DNA of 64,000 bases from an uncultured Acetatifactor sp. (GTDB lineage: Bacteria > Bacillota > Clostridia > Lachnospirales > Lachnospiraceae): assembly GCA_910584865.1 (NCBI GenBank), contig CAJUCE010000011.1, positions 62,001 to 126,000 on the forward strand, in the 5' to 3' direction. Made by a program: the position numbers and the translations under genes. The notes under the pieces are model-generated. The model was not told where the DNA came from. It worked only from the letters and a program-made list of their open reading frames with translations, and made no database searches. Shown piece by piece: positions 7,745 through 18,289 of the stretch. Every line of letters starts with the position of its first letter. Within the stretch, counting starts at the first letter, position 1.

Positions 7745-10700
7745 CTATCGTTCCATGCTGTTTTCTTCTTCCTGTTCGTACCTTTTGATCTTTACCGGCT
7801 CAAATCCCTGATTTTTGACATTGGTGAACCACTGCACCATGAACCCTTTTAAATCCCTTACCATTGCTGGGGCTGCATCCGCCGTCTCATAATACACTCC
7901 GATGCCGTCCTGGAGAAAAGAGGCGGGGTGGATGGATCTGTTTTCCCGGTCGATGGTAAAGGTAATCTCCGGGTCACGCATGGAATCCCCGTTCTGGTCA
8001 TAATAATGGGCGATGCTGTATTCCTCCCCTCCGATGGCCTCCACCACCAGATCCTCATACCCCTTTGCCTGCAGCTTCATATAATAGGCTTCCCCGTCCA
8101 GGACCGGAGCCGCAAACAGATGGAGTTTCCGGTAGATCCTCTGCTCCAGCGTGGGCGGTTCCTTTCCCTCCCCCTGAGCGCTTCTTTCTCCGGCATCCTC
8201 CGCTTCCATCACGTCCTCCCCGTCCTCCTTGAATTCCAGCGCAAGGTCAAGCTGCACCTTTTTCTTCTGCAGTTCCAGCAGCCTTTCCTCGTCCGGGAAC
8301 GGTTTCCCACACTGTTCTTTTGCCGCTGCAAGCTGCTGCCGCAGGTTGGCAAGGTCTTCCCTGTCATATTCGCCATCTGACACGATACGCTCCGCAAGAT
8401 GCTCGATGCGGGTGATGTTCCCCAGTCCGGAATCCCCGTACTCTGTGCTGTAGCTTCCCTTTCCGCACAGCCGTATGCTCACACTGTACTTGTCTGTCTG
8501 TACCAGACGGATGGGAAAGCCTGCATAGCTTCCCACCTCAATGCTGTCCCCTATTTGCCTGTCCTTTACCCTGCGGCCGCATACCATCAGGTGTTCCGCC
8601 GCCTTTGTGCGCTCGTCATGGATACGTCCGTCAACCACCATGCGGAAATCTTCCGTCTTATTGGCCTGATACGTCCGGATATCCTCTTCCCTGGCCGCTA
8701 TCTCATTCTCCTTCCGGGCAATCCGGGCCGGATAGTGGCGGCTGGCCTGCTCCTGCAGCTGGGCCTGCTGGCTCTGCCAGGAAGATTTCAGCACCGTCAG
8801 CCGGTTGATCTCATTATCCGTCTCCATCTTCTCCTTCACCCTTGGGTCAGAGGTTGCCAGCGCCTTGAACTCCGCATACTGCAGCACGGTCTCATCCAGA
8901 TCCTCGCAGGTGCGCAGCGGGGAACGGCCGGTCATGATCTGGCTGATGTACCGCTGCTTCTGCTCCAGGATCTGCCAGAGGTAGCTGTCAAAGGTATTCT
9001 CCGTGATGTAATTAAAGATGGAGACCGCCTTGTTTTCATTGCCCTGCCTTAAAATCCGCCCGTTCCTTTGGGTCAGGTCAGCCGGGCGCCACGGCACATC
9101 CAGGTGGTGCAGGGCGATGAGCTTCTCCTGCACGTTCATGCCGGTCCCCATCTTCTCTGTGCTGCCCATCAGAATGCGTATCTCGCCTTTCCTTACCTTT
9201 TCAAAAAGCTGTTCCCGCTGTACGTCCGTCTTTGCGTCATGGATAAAGCTGATTTCCTCTGGTTTCACCCCCTGCGCAAGCAGCGCTGTCCTTGCTGCCT
9301 CATAAAAATTGAAGCTGCCGTCATATTTCGGCGTCCCCTGGTCGCAGAAAATCAGCTGGGTCAGCCGGGCCTCTGCTGTCTCCTGATAGATCTCCGCCAC
9401 CTTTCCGGCACACAGGTTCAGCTTGGTGCCGGGGTCGTCCGGTATCTCCGGGTCTATGGCCCTGGGGTCTATGGAGAGCAGCCGGGCCTCATGGGTCAGC
9501 TTCAGGAAATTGTCCTGGGTGCTATCCACCTCCCCGTTCCGGATGGCCTCCGCCCGCTCTGCCAGCTCCATGACGATCCGCTTCTGGTCGGGGGTGCAGA
9601 CGGATTTGATGACCTGTGGGCTGCCGGTCTCCAGTTCCGGCGTGGGCAGTTCCAGCATATCCGCCGTCCGTATATCCGCAATCATGGAAAACATGCCCAT
9701 CAGCTCCGGCAGGTTGTGGAACTGGGAGAACCGGTTCTTCATCTGGTAGCCGTTGCCTTCCGGCCTGATCTCCAGGGAAGACGTGACCCTCCCGAAAGTC
9801 CCCGCCCAGGCGTCAAACATCAGGAGCCCCCGCCTCTCCAGTTCCCTGGGCTGCAGGGTCTTCTGCATCACATATAATTCCGACATGGAATTGCTCACGG
9901 GAGTCCCGGTCAGGTAAATGACGCCCTTTCCTCCGCTGATCTCATTGATATACTGGCATTTCTGGTGCATGTCCATGGCACGCTGGCTGCTCTGGCCGCT
10001 GATGCCCGCCACGTTGCGCATCTTGGTATAGGAGAAATTGTTTTTGTAGGCATGGGCCTCGTCCACGATCAGGGCATCCACGCCCAGTTCCTCGAAATTG
10101 ATCACATCATCCTTCTTCTCCGCCTTGAACAGCTGGTCATACCGGAACTGCAGGTTCTTCCGGAAGATCTGCATCTGCTTTAGGGACCAGTCCTTCCCGT
10201 CCCTGGCCTTCTGCTCGTCAATGGCCCTTGTCACCTCATCCAGCTCGGTCTCCATGGCCGCCAGCTGTCTCTCCCTGGACAGCCCGATCAGTTCAAAGCT
10301 GGAGTGGGCCATGATGATGCAGTCATACTCCCCGGTGGCAATCCTGCTCACAAAACGGCGGCGGTTCTGTTTCTGGAAATCCTTCTTTTCCGCCACTAAG
10401 ATATTGGCATTGGGGTACAGCTCCATATAAGCGTCAGACCATTGGCCTACCAGATGGTTCGGTACGGCAATCAGCGGTTTCGTCACCTTCCCCAGCCGCT
10501 TCAATTCATGGGCCAGCACAATGGCGGCATAGGTCTTTCCCGCCCCTACTTCATGTGCCATCAGGAGATTCCCGTCCCCGTACAGGCCGTGGGCTATCAC
10601 GTCAAGCTGGTGGGGACGGAGCCGGATATCCTCCGACAGATCCGGCAGGACCAGGTCAGAGCCGTCATAGGTACGGGGACGGATGTTGTTGAACCGGTCG

Positions 10701-13700
10701 TTGTACAGCTTTGTCAGCCTTGCAGCCCGCTCCGGATCCGCAAAGAGCCACCGCTCAAACTCTGCCTTGACCTGCGCCTGCTTCTCCCTGGCAAGGATGG
10801 TCTCCTTTCTGTTCAGCACATATTTCACCTTCTCCTCGCCGGTGTCAGGGTCTGTATATTCCACCCGGTCTTTCACTTCCGCGAACCGCAGGTTCAGGGA
10901 TGCCTCCAGTATCTCATAGGCGCTCATCCGTTCCGTGCCGTAAACCTGACAGGCGGTGACGGAGCCGCTCTCGTTCCCTTTGTTGGCAATGAAGTAAACG
11001 CCGCTGTATCTGGAAAATTCCAGTTCCGTGGCATGTCTCCCGGTTCTGTTCCCCTCCTGGGTCTTGAATGTTTCATACATGAAATCCTGATAAGTCTCCA
11101 GCGGTATCCACGGCGTGCCTAAAGAGAAGCTGATCTCCTGGGGTGTCAGCGGCGCGGGCTGCACTGTCCGCAGGGCCTCCACGTTCCGGGAGAAGCGCTC
11201 CGGATCCTCCTCCGCTTTGATGGCCGCCTCCGCCAGCTTGTCCTTTACATAGCCGCTTAAGTATTCCCCGGCGGTCTGCCATCCGGCATATGGGTTCCCC
11301 GCATACAGTACCGGGTCCTGGTAGATCTGTTCCCCAAGTTCTTCTATGATTTCATCCTTTGTTGCCCTGCCGCCGTCCGGCTTCCGGTACAGCTGCGCCA
11401 TATAGTCCAGGTCAAGCCTGCCCTTTACGTTCAGGGAGACCTTCAATGCCTCTTCTGCGGATTCCACCACCGTGGGCATGGCCTTAGGCCGGATGGTGGC
11501 CTTATAGAATATGGCGGTCTTTTCATAAAGGACATTGTCTTGTCCGTTCTCCCTTGTTTCGTCTTTCTTCTCCTTCTCGATGGAGCGCAGGAGCGGCGCG
11601 TTGGCATCCCTGGAAAACGCCGTCACGTTGGCATAGGCATTGATACAGCCGTACTCCTTTACAAAACGGTCATAGACCCGGTTCAGCTTTCCTATATGCT
11701 CCTGCAGGGCTGCCTCATATTCTGCCGCAGGCCGGCTCTCCTGCTCCTGGTTCTGGAAATCTATGAGCCTGCGTACCGCCTGTGCGATCTCCACAAGCCC
11801 CTTGATGCGCTCTGCTTTCTTTCCGGTTATACCCTGCTCATACATCCGGGAGTGCTCCCGGTAATACAGCTTCCCTTCCGCCAGCGCATAGGAGAAGTTC
11901 CGCACTGCCGGGTCTGCGGGGATGGACCTTGCTTCGGGAGCGCCCTCTGCCTGCGGCACGTCCCCCTCCTGTTCCGGTTCCTCGTAGGTTCCCTCCAGAT
12001 AACTGACGGCACGTTCCAGCCGCTCGTCCAGGTCGTCCCCCGGCAGGGGATGGCAGGCCGTGCTTTTCTCGTTGCCGTACACGCTCTCATCAAACACCAT
12101 CTTTCCCAGCACCATCTCCGGGTGGTCGATGAACCAGGTATTCATGGGGATGCCGTCTGCATTCTGCTCCACCGACAGCCAGGGGCTGTTGGCTTCATCT
12201 GGCACGATCTCCCGTTCCCGCTTTTTTAAGAACAGGATGTCCGTGGTGGCCTCCGTCCCTGCCACCTGCTTAAAGGCAGTGTTCGGCAGGCGGATGGCAC
12301 CCATTAGCTCCGCCCTCTGCGCCAGGTATCTCCTGTTACTGGAGTTTGCCTTGTCCATGGTATATTTGGATGTGATGACCGCCACGATCCCCCCCGGACG
12401 TGTCTTGTCCAGGGATTTTGCCAGAAAATAATCATGGATGCGGAAGTTGTAGCGGTTGTATCTGGGGTCATCCACTTTGATGGAATTGAAGGGGATGTTG
12501 CCGATCACCACATCAAAGAACTGATCCGGGTGGCTGGTATGTTCGAAACCTGTAACCTGGATATCTGCATCAGGATAAAGGTGCTTTGCGATATGCCCGG
12601 AAAGGGGTTCAATCTCCACGCCATACAGCCGGGAATCTGCCATGCTTTCCGGCAGGACGGAGAAAAAGTTTCCGGTAGCCATGGCAGGGTCTAAGATATT
12701 TCCTCCATGGAACCCGAACTTCTCTAATGCGTCATAAATGTGCCGTATCACTCCCTGCTCCGTGTAGTATGCGGTGAGGGTGCTTTCCTGTGCGGCCTGG
12801 AATTCCTCTTCTGTGAGAAGCTGCCGGATTTCCTCATACTGTGGCTCCCATCCGCTCTTTCCCGGTGTCAGGGCATTTGCCAGGCCGCCCCAGCCCACAT
12901 ATTTCGCAAGAATGATCCGTTCCTCTGCGGTCGCTTTCCGCCCCTGCTTTTCCAGTTCCTTCAGCAGCCGGATAGCCGCCACGTTGTTCTGGAACTTCGT
13001 TTTTGGGCCGCCGTCATACAGGTGATGCTCTTCTAAATAGTGGTAGTTAAGGCCATGAAGCCCCCGCCGGTCGAGATTCTCCGGGATGGCACGGTCATGG
13101 GCTTCATTGGCCTGCATGGTCTGTAGCGCTGCCTGCAGCGTCTCCTGCTGTCCCGCTGTGGCTTCACCGCTCTGCACCGCCGTTTCCACCATGGACGCAG
13201 CCTCTCCATCAGTGTAATTGTCCTTTACCGCCTGACAGCCCTCAATCTCTGTGACCGGAATCCGTTCCCGGATCTTAAATCCGTTCAGGTTCTTTAACTG
13301 GCTGATATCCCCAATCTCTACCGTCCTGTTATCATAGAGATACTGCAGGATTTCATAGACTCTGCCATGGTAGGAAATCCTTTCACCCTCATGAAACGGG
13401 CGGGGCCGCTCCGGCGCTTTATCTGCATCCAGCAGGGCATCCTGGCCGGAACCAGTATTGTCCTCATAACCGGATTCCATTCCCATGTCAAAGAGGGAAA
13501 GCTGCCTGTCCGATGCTTCTTCCGGCATCCCCGCCTCCTCCGGGGCATGATGCATCTCTTCCTCATGTTCCAGCTCCGCTTCCTCTTCTTCGCTCAGGTA
13601 GGCATCCCGGCGGATCAGCTCCATTATGCGTCTCTCCACTTTCTCCCAGGTCATCTTCTCCCTGATTTCCACGCCGTCATGGGAGTATTCAATCTTATAT

Positions 13701-16342
13701 CCTGTACTGTTATAATCCACGCTGTAATGGCCGCCGTTCGCCAGCTTTGAGCCCCGGCCTCCCGTCCCATACACCCTCTTCAGTGCCGCAGTGCGCTCCC
13801 TGGCGGAAAGGGAAGAGGTCATTACCCGGTAAATCTGCAGCTTGTCGTTATAGTAGCCTACGCCGCCCTTCGCCAGGAAATAGTCTATGATTTCCTGTCT
13901 GTCCGGCGGTTTTGGCGTATTGAGATTTACATAGGTGCCGCTGGCAATCAGGGGCTCGATATGGGCCGCTACCTGCTCCCAGGACAGGTCAAGCTCTGTG
14001 GTTCCTGTCGGCTCATATGCCCGGATATGCATCCCGTCCCACAAGGTCTCCGCCCTGACCTGTATCCCGTCCGCTTCCAGTTCCATTCTGCCGATAAAAT
14101 AGGCCTCCTTTACAAATGCTTCCCTCTGTCCTTTATCCGGATGGCCGGCGAAGTATTCCTGGATGGTCTTCTGCAGGTACAGGGAGCAGGACTGGTCACG
14201 CAGGGCTGCATGGATATAGCGGAGCTCTGTCTCGGTAGGTTCATGATTCTCTGTCTCCACCGGTTCGTGCCCATCGGCAATTTCCTGCTCCATTTCCGGC
14301 TGTTCCTGCCCTTGGCGGTTTCTCTCCTGTCCCTCCACTGCATCATCCGCACGAGAGGCGGCTTCACTGTTCCTGCGGCTTTCCTCCAGTTCCTCTTTCT
14401 CATCCGGAATGGCGAAACCATCCAGTTCTTCTTCCTCTATGCTGAACGGGTAGGTGCCTCCCAGGATGAGGGCATCAATCCGCTTTGACAGTTCCAGGTA
14501 GGAATAGAAATAATCGCCTCCGTCTGCCTGGAACACGATTCCCCCGTCCTGTCCCAGCAGATGCACCTGATAGCCTCCGTCCCGGATGGTGTAGTCTTCA
14601 TCCATCTCCCTGTAGATAAGCTTCAGGGCATCTGCTTTTTTCTCCTGGCTGTTGCTCCTCTGGAAAAAGCCGCAGATTTCGGAATGCCATACCCTTGCGT
14701 CCGGGACCAGGTCATCCGCGCATAGGACCATGTCCAGAAGACCGGAGATTTCTCCCTCTTCCAGCAGGCCGGAGGAATAGGACGGTGTCTCCGCTTTCGT
14801 TTCCACGGATGTTGGCATTTTTTCCTGCTCTGATTTTAAAGCCGGATTTGATTCCGATGATTTCTCCGTACCCTCTGCCGTAACTGCTTCTGACTGTGGT
14901 CTTTGTTCCGGTTTCTGCTCTGGAATGATTCTATTTTCCGGCACTTGTGTTTCTCCTGGTTCCTTTTCAGATTCTGCCTCTGTCCCTGCTGTTTCCCCCT
15001 GTGGCTGTGTGGAACCTGCCCCCCGCTCCGGCTGCCTGATTGTTTCCTCTCTTTGTTCCTGAATCTCCCCCGTGTCTGTCCGGTATGGCTGCATAGTTTC
15101 CTGTGACTTTGGCGGCACAACGAAAAAATCGCCCACAGACGGCTTGGGACCATCTGCGGACGATTTTATAGTTTGAGGGGAAAATAAGGATGTGGGTGTT
15201 ATCTGACTTTCAGCACTACCTCTTCCATCACCATCTCTTCCGCCTCTTTCGTTATCATGTTCATGTGACCGGCTCTCTCCATGGTGTCCTCCGTTTCCGG
15301 CATGGGGCGGACGGCCAGCAGTTCCTGGATCAGCGTCTCTTTCCTCTGCTCTGCCTCCTGGTCTATCTGAAAGATCACCTCGTTGATCTTGCCCTGTGCC
15401 ACCAGTTCCGACAGCCTGTGGGGATGCTTCTCCATCATGTACGATTTCCACCGGCTCCCGAACCGTCCCACCGGCATCCGGTCGGTCTGCGGGTTCTCCG
15501 ATACCCTGATCTCGGGATACAGCATCCCGTCCTCTCCCTGTCTGTATGTGAAGTCCATCAATGGCTCTGTTCTCATAGATTTTGCTCCTTTCGATTTTGA
15601 TGTCCTGGATTTCCCGGTAGATTTCATTCAGGATGGGCCTTGCGATGGAGACCGTGCAGCTCCCCAGTGCCATGAAAAGCTGGAGCGTGTTGTAATTGCT
15701 GATATTCTCAAAGCTACTGTCCTCAAACATTTCCGTGGAAATCCCGCATTTGGAAAATACGGTATAAGCCACACTTTCTTCCACCAGCTCCATAAACTCC
15801 GCTTTCACCGCATTCTCCGGCATCCCGTGGAGAGGGCTTTCCTCGTCCCTTACCTGGAAACTTTCCATGTAAGGCGAAAGCCAGTCCCTCGCCCGCCTGC
15901 CCACCAGATGGTACAGGCAGGCATCCATGCTGTGTGTGGGCGTGTCATATTTTTCATGGAACCGCATGATGACACTGGGGCGGTACTGTTCCTCCAGCTC
16001 CCACAGGTACTTCTGCAGGTTCCGGTAGGACTGGACGCTGCCGTTGGTATCCATGAAATCAAAGAGGTATTTGATGCTGGCATTGGGGTTTACCATGTCG
16101 ATGACCGCAATGCTCCTGGCGCCCCGGTTGATGCTGCGCCCCACCCGTTTGTCATGCCACTCGTCAAAGGTTCCCAGCTGGGTGGCGTCCGGCTTCTGCG
16201 CGTAGATCAGCACCGCATTGTCAAAGGAACGCTTGTAGAACCGTGCGGCACAGGACAGCAGGCCTTTCCACTCTGCCGGTGTTTTTGTGTACTCCTGTAC
16301 GGACGCTCTGTAAAGGTCTGCTAAACTGGTCGCTCTGCTCAA
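7745..16342 (-). CDS. Giant N6-methylase/SNF2-type helicase (DarB-like antirestriction protein)
   Basis: A TTG at 16342 (LSRATSL) has GGAGGGG 6-8 bases upstream and is preferred over the upstream ATG at 16390. The product is about 2865 residues. The N-terminal 270 residues resemble ArdC-like single-strand-binding regions (SFDNAVLIYAQ, GRSINRGARSIAV). A long G/D/R/E-rich linker (about 15.6-15.2 kb) follows. An adenine-methyltransferase-like domain lies near 12.7-12.4 kb (NILDPAMATGNFF, then VVIGNIPF, where NPPF is usual). A superfamily-2 helicase lies at 10.6-8.9 kb: AHEVGAGKTY, VDEAHAYKN, LTGTPVSNS and QRNGRILRQG. The layout is like phage P1 DarB, which protects incoming DNA from type I restriction. 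The gene sits between parB and the PAPS-like gene. Confidence 0.8.
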   Translation of the reverse strand: MSRATSLADLYRASVQEYTKTPAEWKGLLSCAARFYKRSFDNAVLIYAQKPDATQLGTFDEWHDKRVGRSINRGARSIAVIDMVNPNASIKYLFDFMDTNGSVQSYRNLQKYLWELEEQYRPSVIMRFHEKYDTPTHSMDACLYHLVGRRARDWLSPYMESFQVRDEESPLHGMPENAVKAEFMELVEESVAYTVFSKCGISTEMFEDSSFENISNYNTLQLFMALGSCTVSIARPILNEIYREIQDIKIERSKIYENRAIDGLHIQTGRGRDAVSRDQGIGEPADRPDAGGTVREPVEIVHDGEASPQAVGTGGTGQDQRGDLSDRPGGRAEERDADPGTAGRPPHAGNGGHHGESRSHEHDNERGGRDGDGRGSAESQITPTSLFSPQTIKSSADGPKPSVGDFFVVPPKSQETMQPYRTDTGEIQEQREETIRQPERGAGSTQPQGETAGTEAESEKEPGETQVPENRIIPEQKPEQRPQSEAVTAEGTEKSSESNPALKSEQEKMPTSVETKAETPSYSSGLLEEGEISGLLDMVLCADDLVPDARVWHSEICGFFQRSNSQEKKADALKLIYREMDEDYTIRDGGYQVHLLGQDGGIVFQADGGDYFYSYLELSKRIDALILGGTYPFSIEEEELDGFAIPDEKEELEESRRNSEAASRADDAVEGQERNRQGQEQPEMEQEIADGHEPVETENHEPTETELRYIHAALRDQSCSLYLQKTIQEYFAGHPDKGQREAFVKEAYFIGRMELEADGIQVRAETLWDGMHIRAYEPTGTTELDLSWEQVAAHIEPLIASGTYVNLNTPKPPDRQEIIDYFLAKGGVGYYNDKLQIYRVMTSSLSARERTAALKRVYGTGGRGSKLANGGHYSVDYNSTGYKIEYSHDGVEIREKMTWEKVERRIMELIRRDAYLSEEEEAELEHEEEMHHAPEEAGMPEEASDRQLSLFDMGMESGYEDNTGSGQDALLDADKAPERPRPFHEGERISYHGRVYEILQYLYDNRTVEIGDISQLKNLNGFKIRERIPVTEIEGCQAVKDNYTDGEAASMVETAVQSGEATAGQQETLQAALQTMQANEAHDRAIPENLDRRGLHGLNYHYLEEHHLYDGGPKTKFQNNVAAIRLLKELEKQGRKATAEERIILAKYVGWGGLANALTPGKSGWEPQYEEIRQLLTEEEFQAAQESTLTAYYTEQGVIRHIYDALEKFGFHGGNILDPAMATGNFFSVLPESMADSRLYGVEIEPLSGHIAKHLYPDADIQVTGFEHTSHPDQFFDVVIGNIPFNSIKVDDPRYNRYNFRIHDYFLAKSLDKTRPGGIVAVITSKYTMDKANSSNRRYLAQRAELMGAIRLPNTAFKQVAGTEATTDILFLKKREREIVPDEANSPWLSVEQNADGIPMNTWFIDHPEMVLGKMVFDESVYGNEKSTACHPLPGDDLDERLERAVSYLEGTYEEPEQEGDVPQAEGAPEARSIPADPAVRNFSYALAEGKLYYREHSRMYEQGITGKKAERIKGLVEIAQAVRRLIDFQNQEQESRPAAEYEAALQEHIGKLNRVYDRFVKEYGCINAYANVTAFSRDANAPLLRSIEKEKKDETRENGQDNVLYEKTAIFYKATIRPKAMPTVVESAEEALKVSLNVKGRLDLDYMAQLYRKPDGGRATKDEIIEELGEQIYQDPVLYAGNPYAGWQTAGEYLSGYVKDKLAEAAIKAEEDPERFSRNVEALRTVQPAPLTPQEISFSLGTPWIPLETYQDFMYETFKTQEGNRTGRHATELEFSRYSGVYFIANKGNESGSVTACQVYGTERMSAYEILEASLNLRFAEVKDRVEYTDPDTGEEKVKYVLNRKETILAREKQAQVKAEFERWLFADPERAARLTKLYNDRFNNIRPRTYDGSDLVLPDLSEDIRLRPHQLDVIAHGLYGDGNLLMAHEVGAGKTYAAIVLAHELKRLGKVTKPLIAVPNHLVGQWSDAYMELYPNANILVAEKKDFQKQNRRRFVSRIATGEYDCIIMAHSSFELIGLSRERQLAAMETELDEVTRAIDEQKARDGKDWSLKQMQIFRKNLQFRYDQLFKAEKKDDVINFEELGVDALIVDEAHAYKNNFSYTKMRNVAGISGQSSQRAMDMHQKCQYINEISGGKGVIYLTGTPVSNSMSELYVMQKTLQPRELERRGLLMFDAWAGTFGRVTSSLEIRPEGNGYQMKNRFSQFHNLPELMGMFSMIADIRTADMLELPTPELETGSPQVIKSVCTPDQKRIVMELAERAEAIRNGEVDSTQDNFLKLTHEARLLSIDPRAIDPEIPDDPGTKLNLCAGKVAEIYQETAEARLTQLIFCDQGTPKYDGSFNFYEAARTALLAQGVKPEEISFIHDAKTDVQREQLFEKVRKGEIRILMGSTEKMGTGMNVQEKLIALHHLDVPWRPADLTQRNGRILRQGNENKAVSIFNYITENTFDSYLWQILEQKQRYISQIMTGRSPLRTCEDLDETVLQYAEFKALATSDPRVKEKMETDNEINRLTVLKSSWQSQQAQLQEQASRHYPARIARKENEIAAREEDIRTYQANKTEDFRMVVDGRIHDERTKAAEHLMVCGRRVKDRQIGDSIEVGSYAGFPIRLVQTDKYSVSIRLCGKGSYSTEYGDSGLGNITRIEHLAERIVSDGEYDREDLANLRQQLAAAKEQCGKPFPDEERLLELQKKKVQLDLALEFKEDGEDVMEAEDAGERSAQGEGKEPPTLEQRIYRKLHLFAAPVLDGEAYYMKLQAKGYEDLVVEAIGGEEYSIAHYYDQNGDSMRDPEITFTIDRENRSIHPASFLQDGIGVYYETADAAPAMVRDLKGFMVQWFTNVKNQGFEPVKIKRYEQEEENSMER
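15199..15576 (-). CDS. TnpV-like protein encoded entirely inside the methylase/helicase gene
   Basis: A 125-codon frame lies in a different frame of the same strand. Its ATG at 15576 has AAAGGAG at 15585-15591, 8 bases upstream. The sequence VGRFGSRWKSYMMEKHP, IFQIDQEAEQRKETLIQEL and MNMITKEAEEMVMEE follows the pattern of the transposon-associated TnpV family, whose function is unknown. The host protein in this stretch is a low-complexity G/D/R/E linker with no fold, as expected if it is the off-frame reading of an older gene. It is likely translated independently. The alternative that it is a chance ORF is weakened by the ribosome site and the family resemblance. Confidence 0.65.
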   Translation of the reverse strand: MRTEPLMDFTYRQGEDGMLYPEIRVSENPQTDRMPVGRFGSRWKSYMMEKHPHRLSELVAQGKINEVIFQIDQEAEQRKETLIQELLAVRPMPETEDTMERAGHMNMITKEAEEMVMEEVVLKVR

Positions 16343-16419
16343 GCTGTTCCCCTCCTTTTTCATTTCAGTTACGCATATTCCCTTTTTCATGCCAGTTTTG
16401 TGAACTGTATCCAGACTGC

Positions 16420-17487
16420 TTATTCGTCCGGATACTGCTCTTCGTGCCCTTCGGGAACATGCTGATTTTCAAAGTACAATGCCAATGCCCGCTCTATGGT
16501 GTCCTCAATCTCTCTGGCACTCTGGCCTGCGGTGAAATATTTGGTGATGACTGCTGACTTCACCTTAAAGGGCTGTGGCTTATTGGTTTTTGGTTTCCGT
16601 GTCTTCTCACCGGAAAGTATCTGCACAGCGGTTGTGTCATTCAGTTTTCCAGTTTCATAGCAGCTGCGGAGAAGTTCCGCCTTTTTCATGTCTACCTTGT
16701 AGTTATCGCTCTCCATCAGCTCCGCTATCTGGCGCTGCCGGTCTCCATCCTCAATAAAGGACAGGTCATATGCGGCAAGGAATGGGATTTCACCGGTATC
16801 TACCTTTCCAATCAACGGCTCGATTAGCTTTGAAATGCGGATATATTTTGCTACCTTGTCTCTGGAAAGCCCGTATTCCTGACCGATTTTTGTGTCTGAC
16901 CGCAACTTCGTCTGAACCTCAGACGAAGTTGGATTTTCCCTGGATTCATGCGGGTTTAAGAGCATTTCTATCTCATCTAAAAGATCATTTCTCCTGCCCT
17001 GTGACTTCAATGCCTCGTAGTGCTGGGCAAGGCAGTATGCCCTCTCAGAGTGGCTCATATCGCCAAAGGAGCGCTGCCGGAGATTGGTTTCTGTCACGAT
17101 CAGCACAGCTTCATCATAGGTCAGGTTCTCCTTTATGATGACGGGACCCTTGGTAAGCCCCGCAAGCAGGGCCGCATTATGGCGGTTGTGGCCGCTCAAA
17201 ATGATATACTTTCCGTCCTCATTATGCCAGAGGATAATGGGAAGCAGGACACCGAACTGACGGATGCTCTCCACCATGTCAGCAAGCTGCTGTCCCTCGT
17301 ACAGCCTGAACTTGTGGTTGGGGAACGGCTCCATCCGGGTAAAGTCCATTTCCAGGATGCCTGCCGGTTCCTGAGCCTCCCCCTGTGCGGATACCACAGC
17401 CGAAGTATCCGTGACCGCTTTTTCCTGTTCTGTGTCAAAATGCAGCATGTCGCTGAAATCTTCCAGGTTGACTCTTGGCTTACCCAA
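16420..17487 (-). CDS. parB: ParB-family partition/nuclease-like protein
   Basis: The start is the TTG at 17487 (LGKPRVNLEDF), 9 bases after GGGAGG and overlapping the parA stop by 8 bases. The product is 355 residues. It has the ParB N-terminal motif set: YEGQQLADMVESIRQFGVL, then ILSGHNRHNAA, then ETNLRQRSF. A helix-turn-helix region follows (GLSRDKVAKYIRIS). The C-terminus is charged. With ParA it should bind centromere-like sites and stabilise the excised circular element or position it for transfer. Confidence 0.85.
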   Translation of the reverse strand: MGKPRVNLEDFSDMLHFDTEQEKAVTDTSAVVSAQGEAQEPAGILEMDFTRMEPFPNHKFRLYEGQQLADMVESIRQFGVLLPIILWHNEDGKYIILSGHNRHNAALLAGLTKGPVIIKENLTYDEAVLIVTETNLRQRSFGDMSHSERAYCLAQHYEALKSQGRRNDLLDEIEMLLNPHESRENPTSSEVQTKLRSDTKIGQEYGLSRDKVAKYIRISKLIEPLIGKVDTGEIPFLAAYDLSFIEDGDRQRQIAELMESDNYKVDMKKAELLRSCYETGKLNDTTAVQILSGEKTRKPKTNKPQPFKVKSAVITKYFTAGQSAREIEDTIERALALYFENQHVPEGHEEQYPDE

Positions 17488-18289
17488 CTGCCTGCACCTC
17501 CCTCTGCTCATTTTCCAGAAGCTCGTCCGCAAACCTCTCATAGGCCAGCGCCGCCGGGTTGTTCGGCATGAACTCACAGATGGTCTTGTGGTACAGCACC
17601 GCCTCCGCCACCTTTATGGAGCGGGGGATGTGGGTCCTGAAGATTGGCACCGCACCGGCAAAGCCCTGTTCTATCAGCTGCCTGACCTGAACCGACACTA
17701 TGGTATTGGGGGAATCCATGGTGATAAGGATGCCCTCAATCCGCAGTCTGTGGTTGCTGTTCTTTCGGATAATCTGGTAGTGCCTAAGCAGCTCCGCCAG
17801 TCCCTGCGTGGATAACAGTTCCGCCTGTGTAGGGACAATGATGCTGTCCGCACACATCATCACGTTGATCATAGGAGTCCCCATCTGGGGCATACAATCC
17901 AGGATTATGTACTGGTATCTGTCCCGGATGGTATTTACATACTGGGTCAGTATCCGCTCCCGGAAATCCACGTTGCACAGATTCCTCTCCAGCGTGAAAA
18001 GCTGGGAGTTGGACGGAATGACCTCCACGCCGCTCTCATGCTTTATCACATAGCTGTCCGGCTCCGGCAAAGGCTCGTCCTCCATAATCTTCCGCAATAA
18101 CGTATTGATTGTTATTTCCAGTTTGTTGATGTTCTTTACTCCATAGATAATGCTGGAATGCCCCTGGCCGTCAAAATCTATCAGGGCTGTCCGCTTTCCT
18201 CTCTTTGCCAGCAGGTAGGCCAGTGTGGTGGCCGTGGCTGATTTTCCCACACCGCCTTTCTCGTTCATTACTGCTATAACTTTTGCCAT
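17480..18289 (-). CDS. parA: ParA/Soj-type partition ATPase
   Basis: A protein of 269 residues. The deviant Walker A motif KGGVGKSA is at residues 11-18, the A' motif ALIDFDGQGHSS follows at about 35, and the Walker B strand reads YIILDCMP. The start is an ATG with AAAGGAG upstream. It is the outermost gene of the element on this side, about 175 bp from the junction with sigK. Such ATPases drive segregation of the circular form together with ParB, whose gene overlaps. Confidence 0.9.
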   Translation of the reverse strand: MAKVIAVMNEKGGVGKSATATTLAYLLAKRGKRTALIDFDGQGHSSIIYGVKNINKLEITINTLLRKIMEDEPLPEPDSYVIKHESGVEVIPSNSQLFTLERNLCNVDFRERILTQYVNTIRDRYQYIILDCMPQMGTPMINVMMCADSIIVPTQAELLSTQGLAELLRHYQIIRKNSNHRLRIEGILITMDSPNTIVSVQVRQLIEQGFAGAVPIFRTHIPRSIKVAEAVLYHKTICEFMPNNPAALAYERFADELLENEQREVQAVG

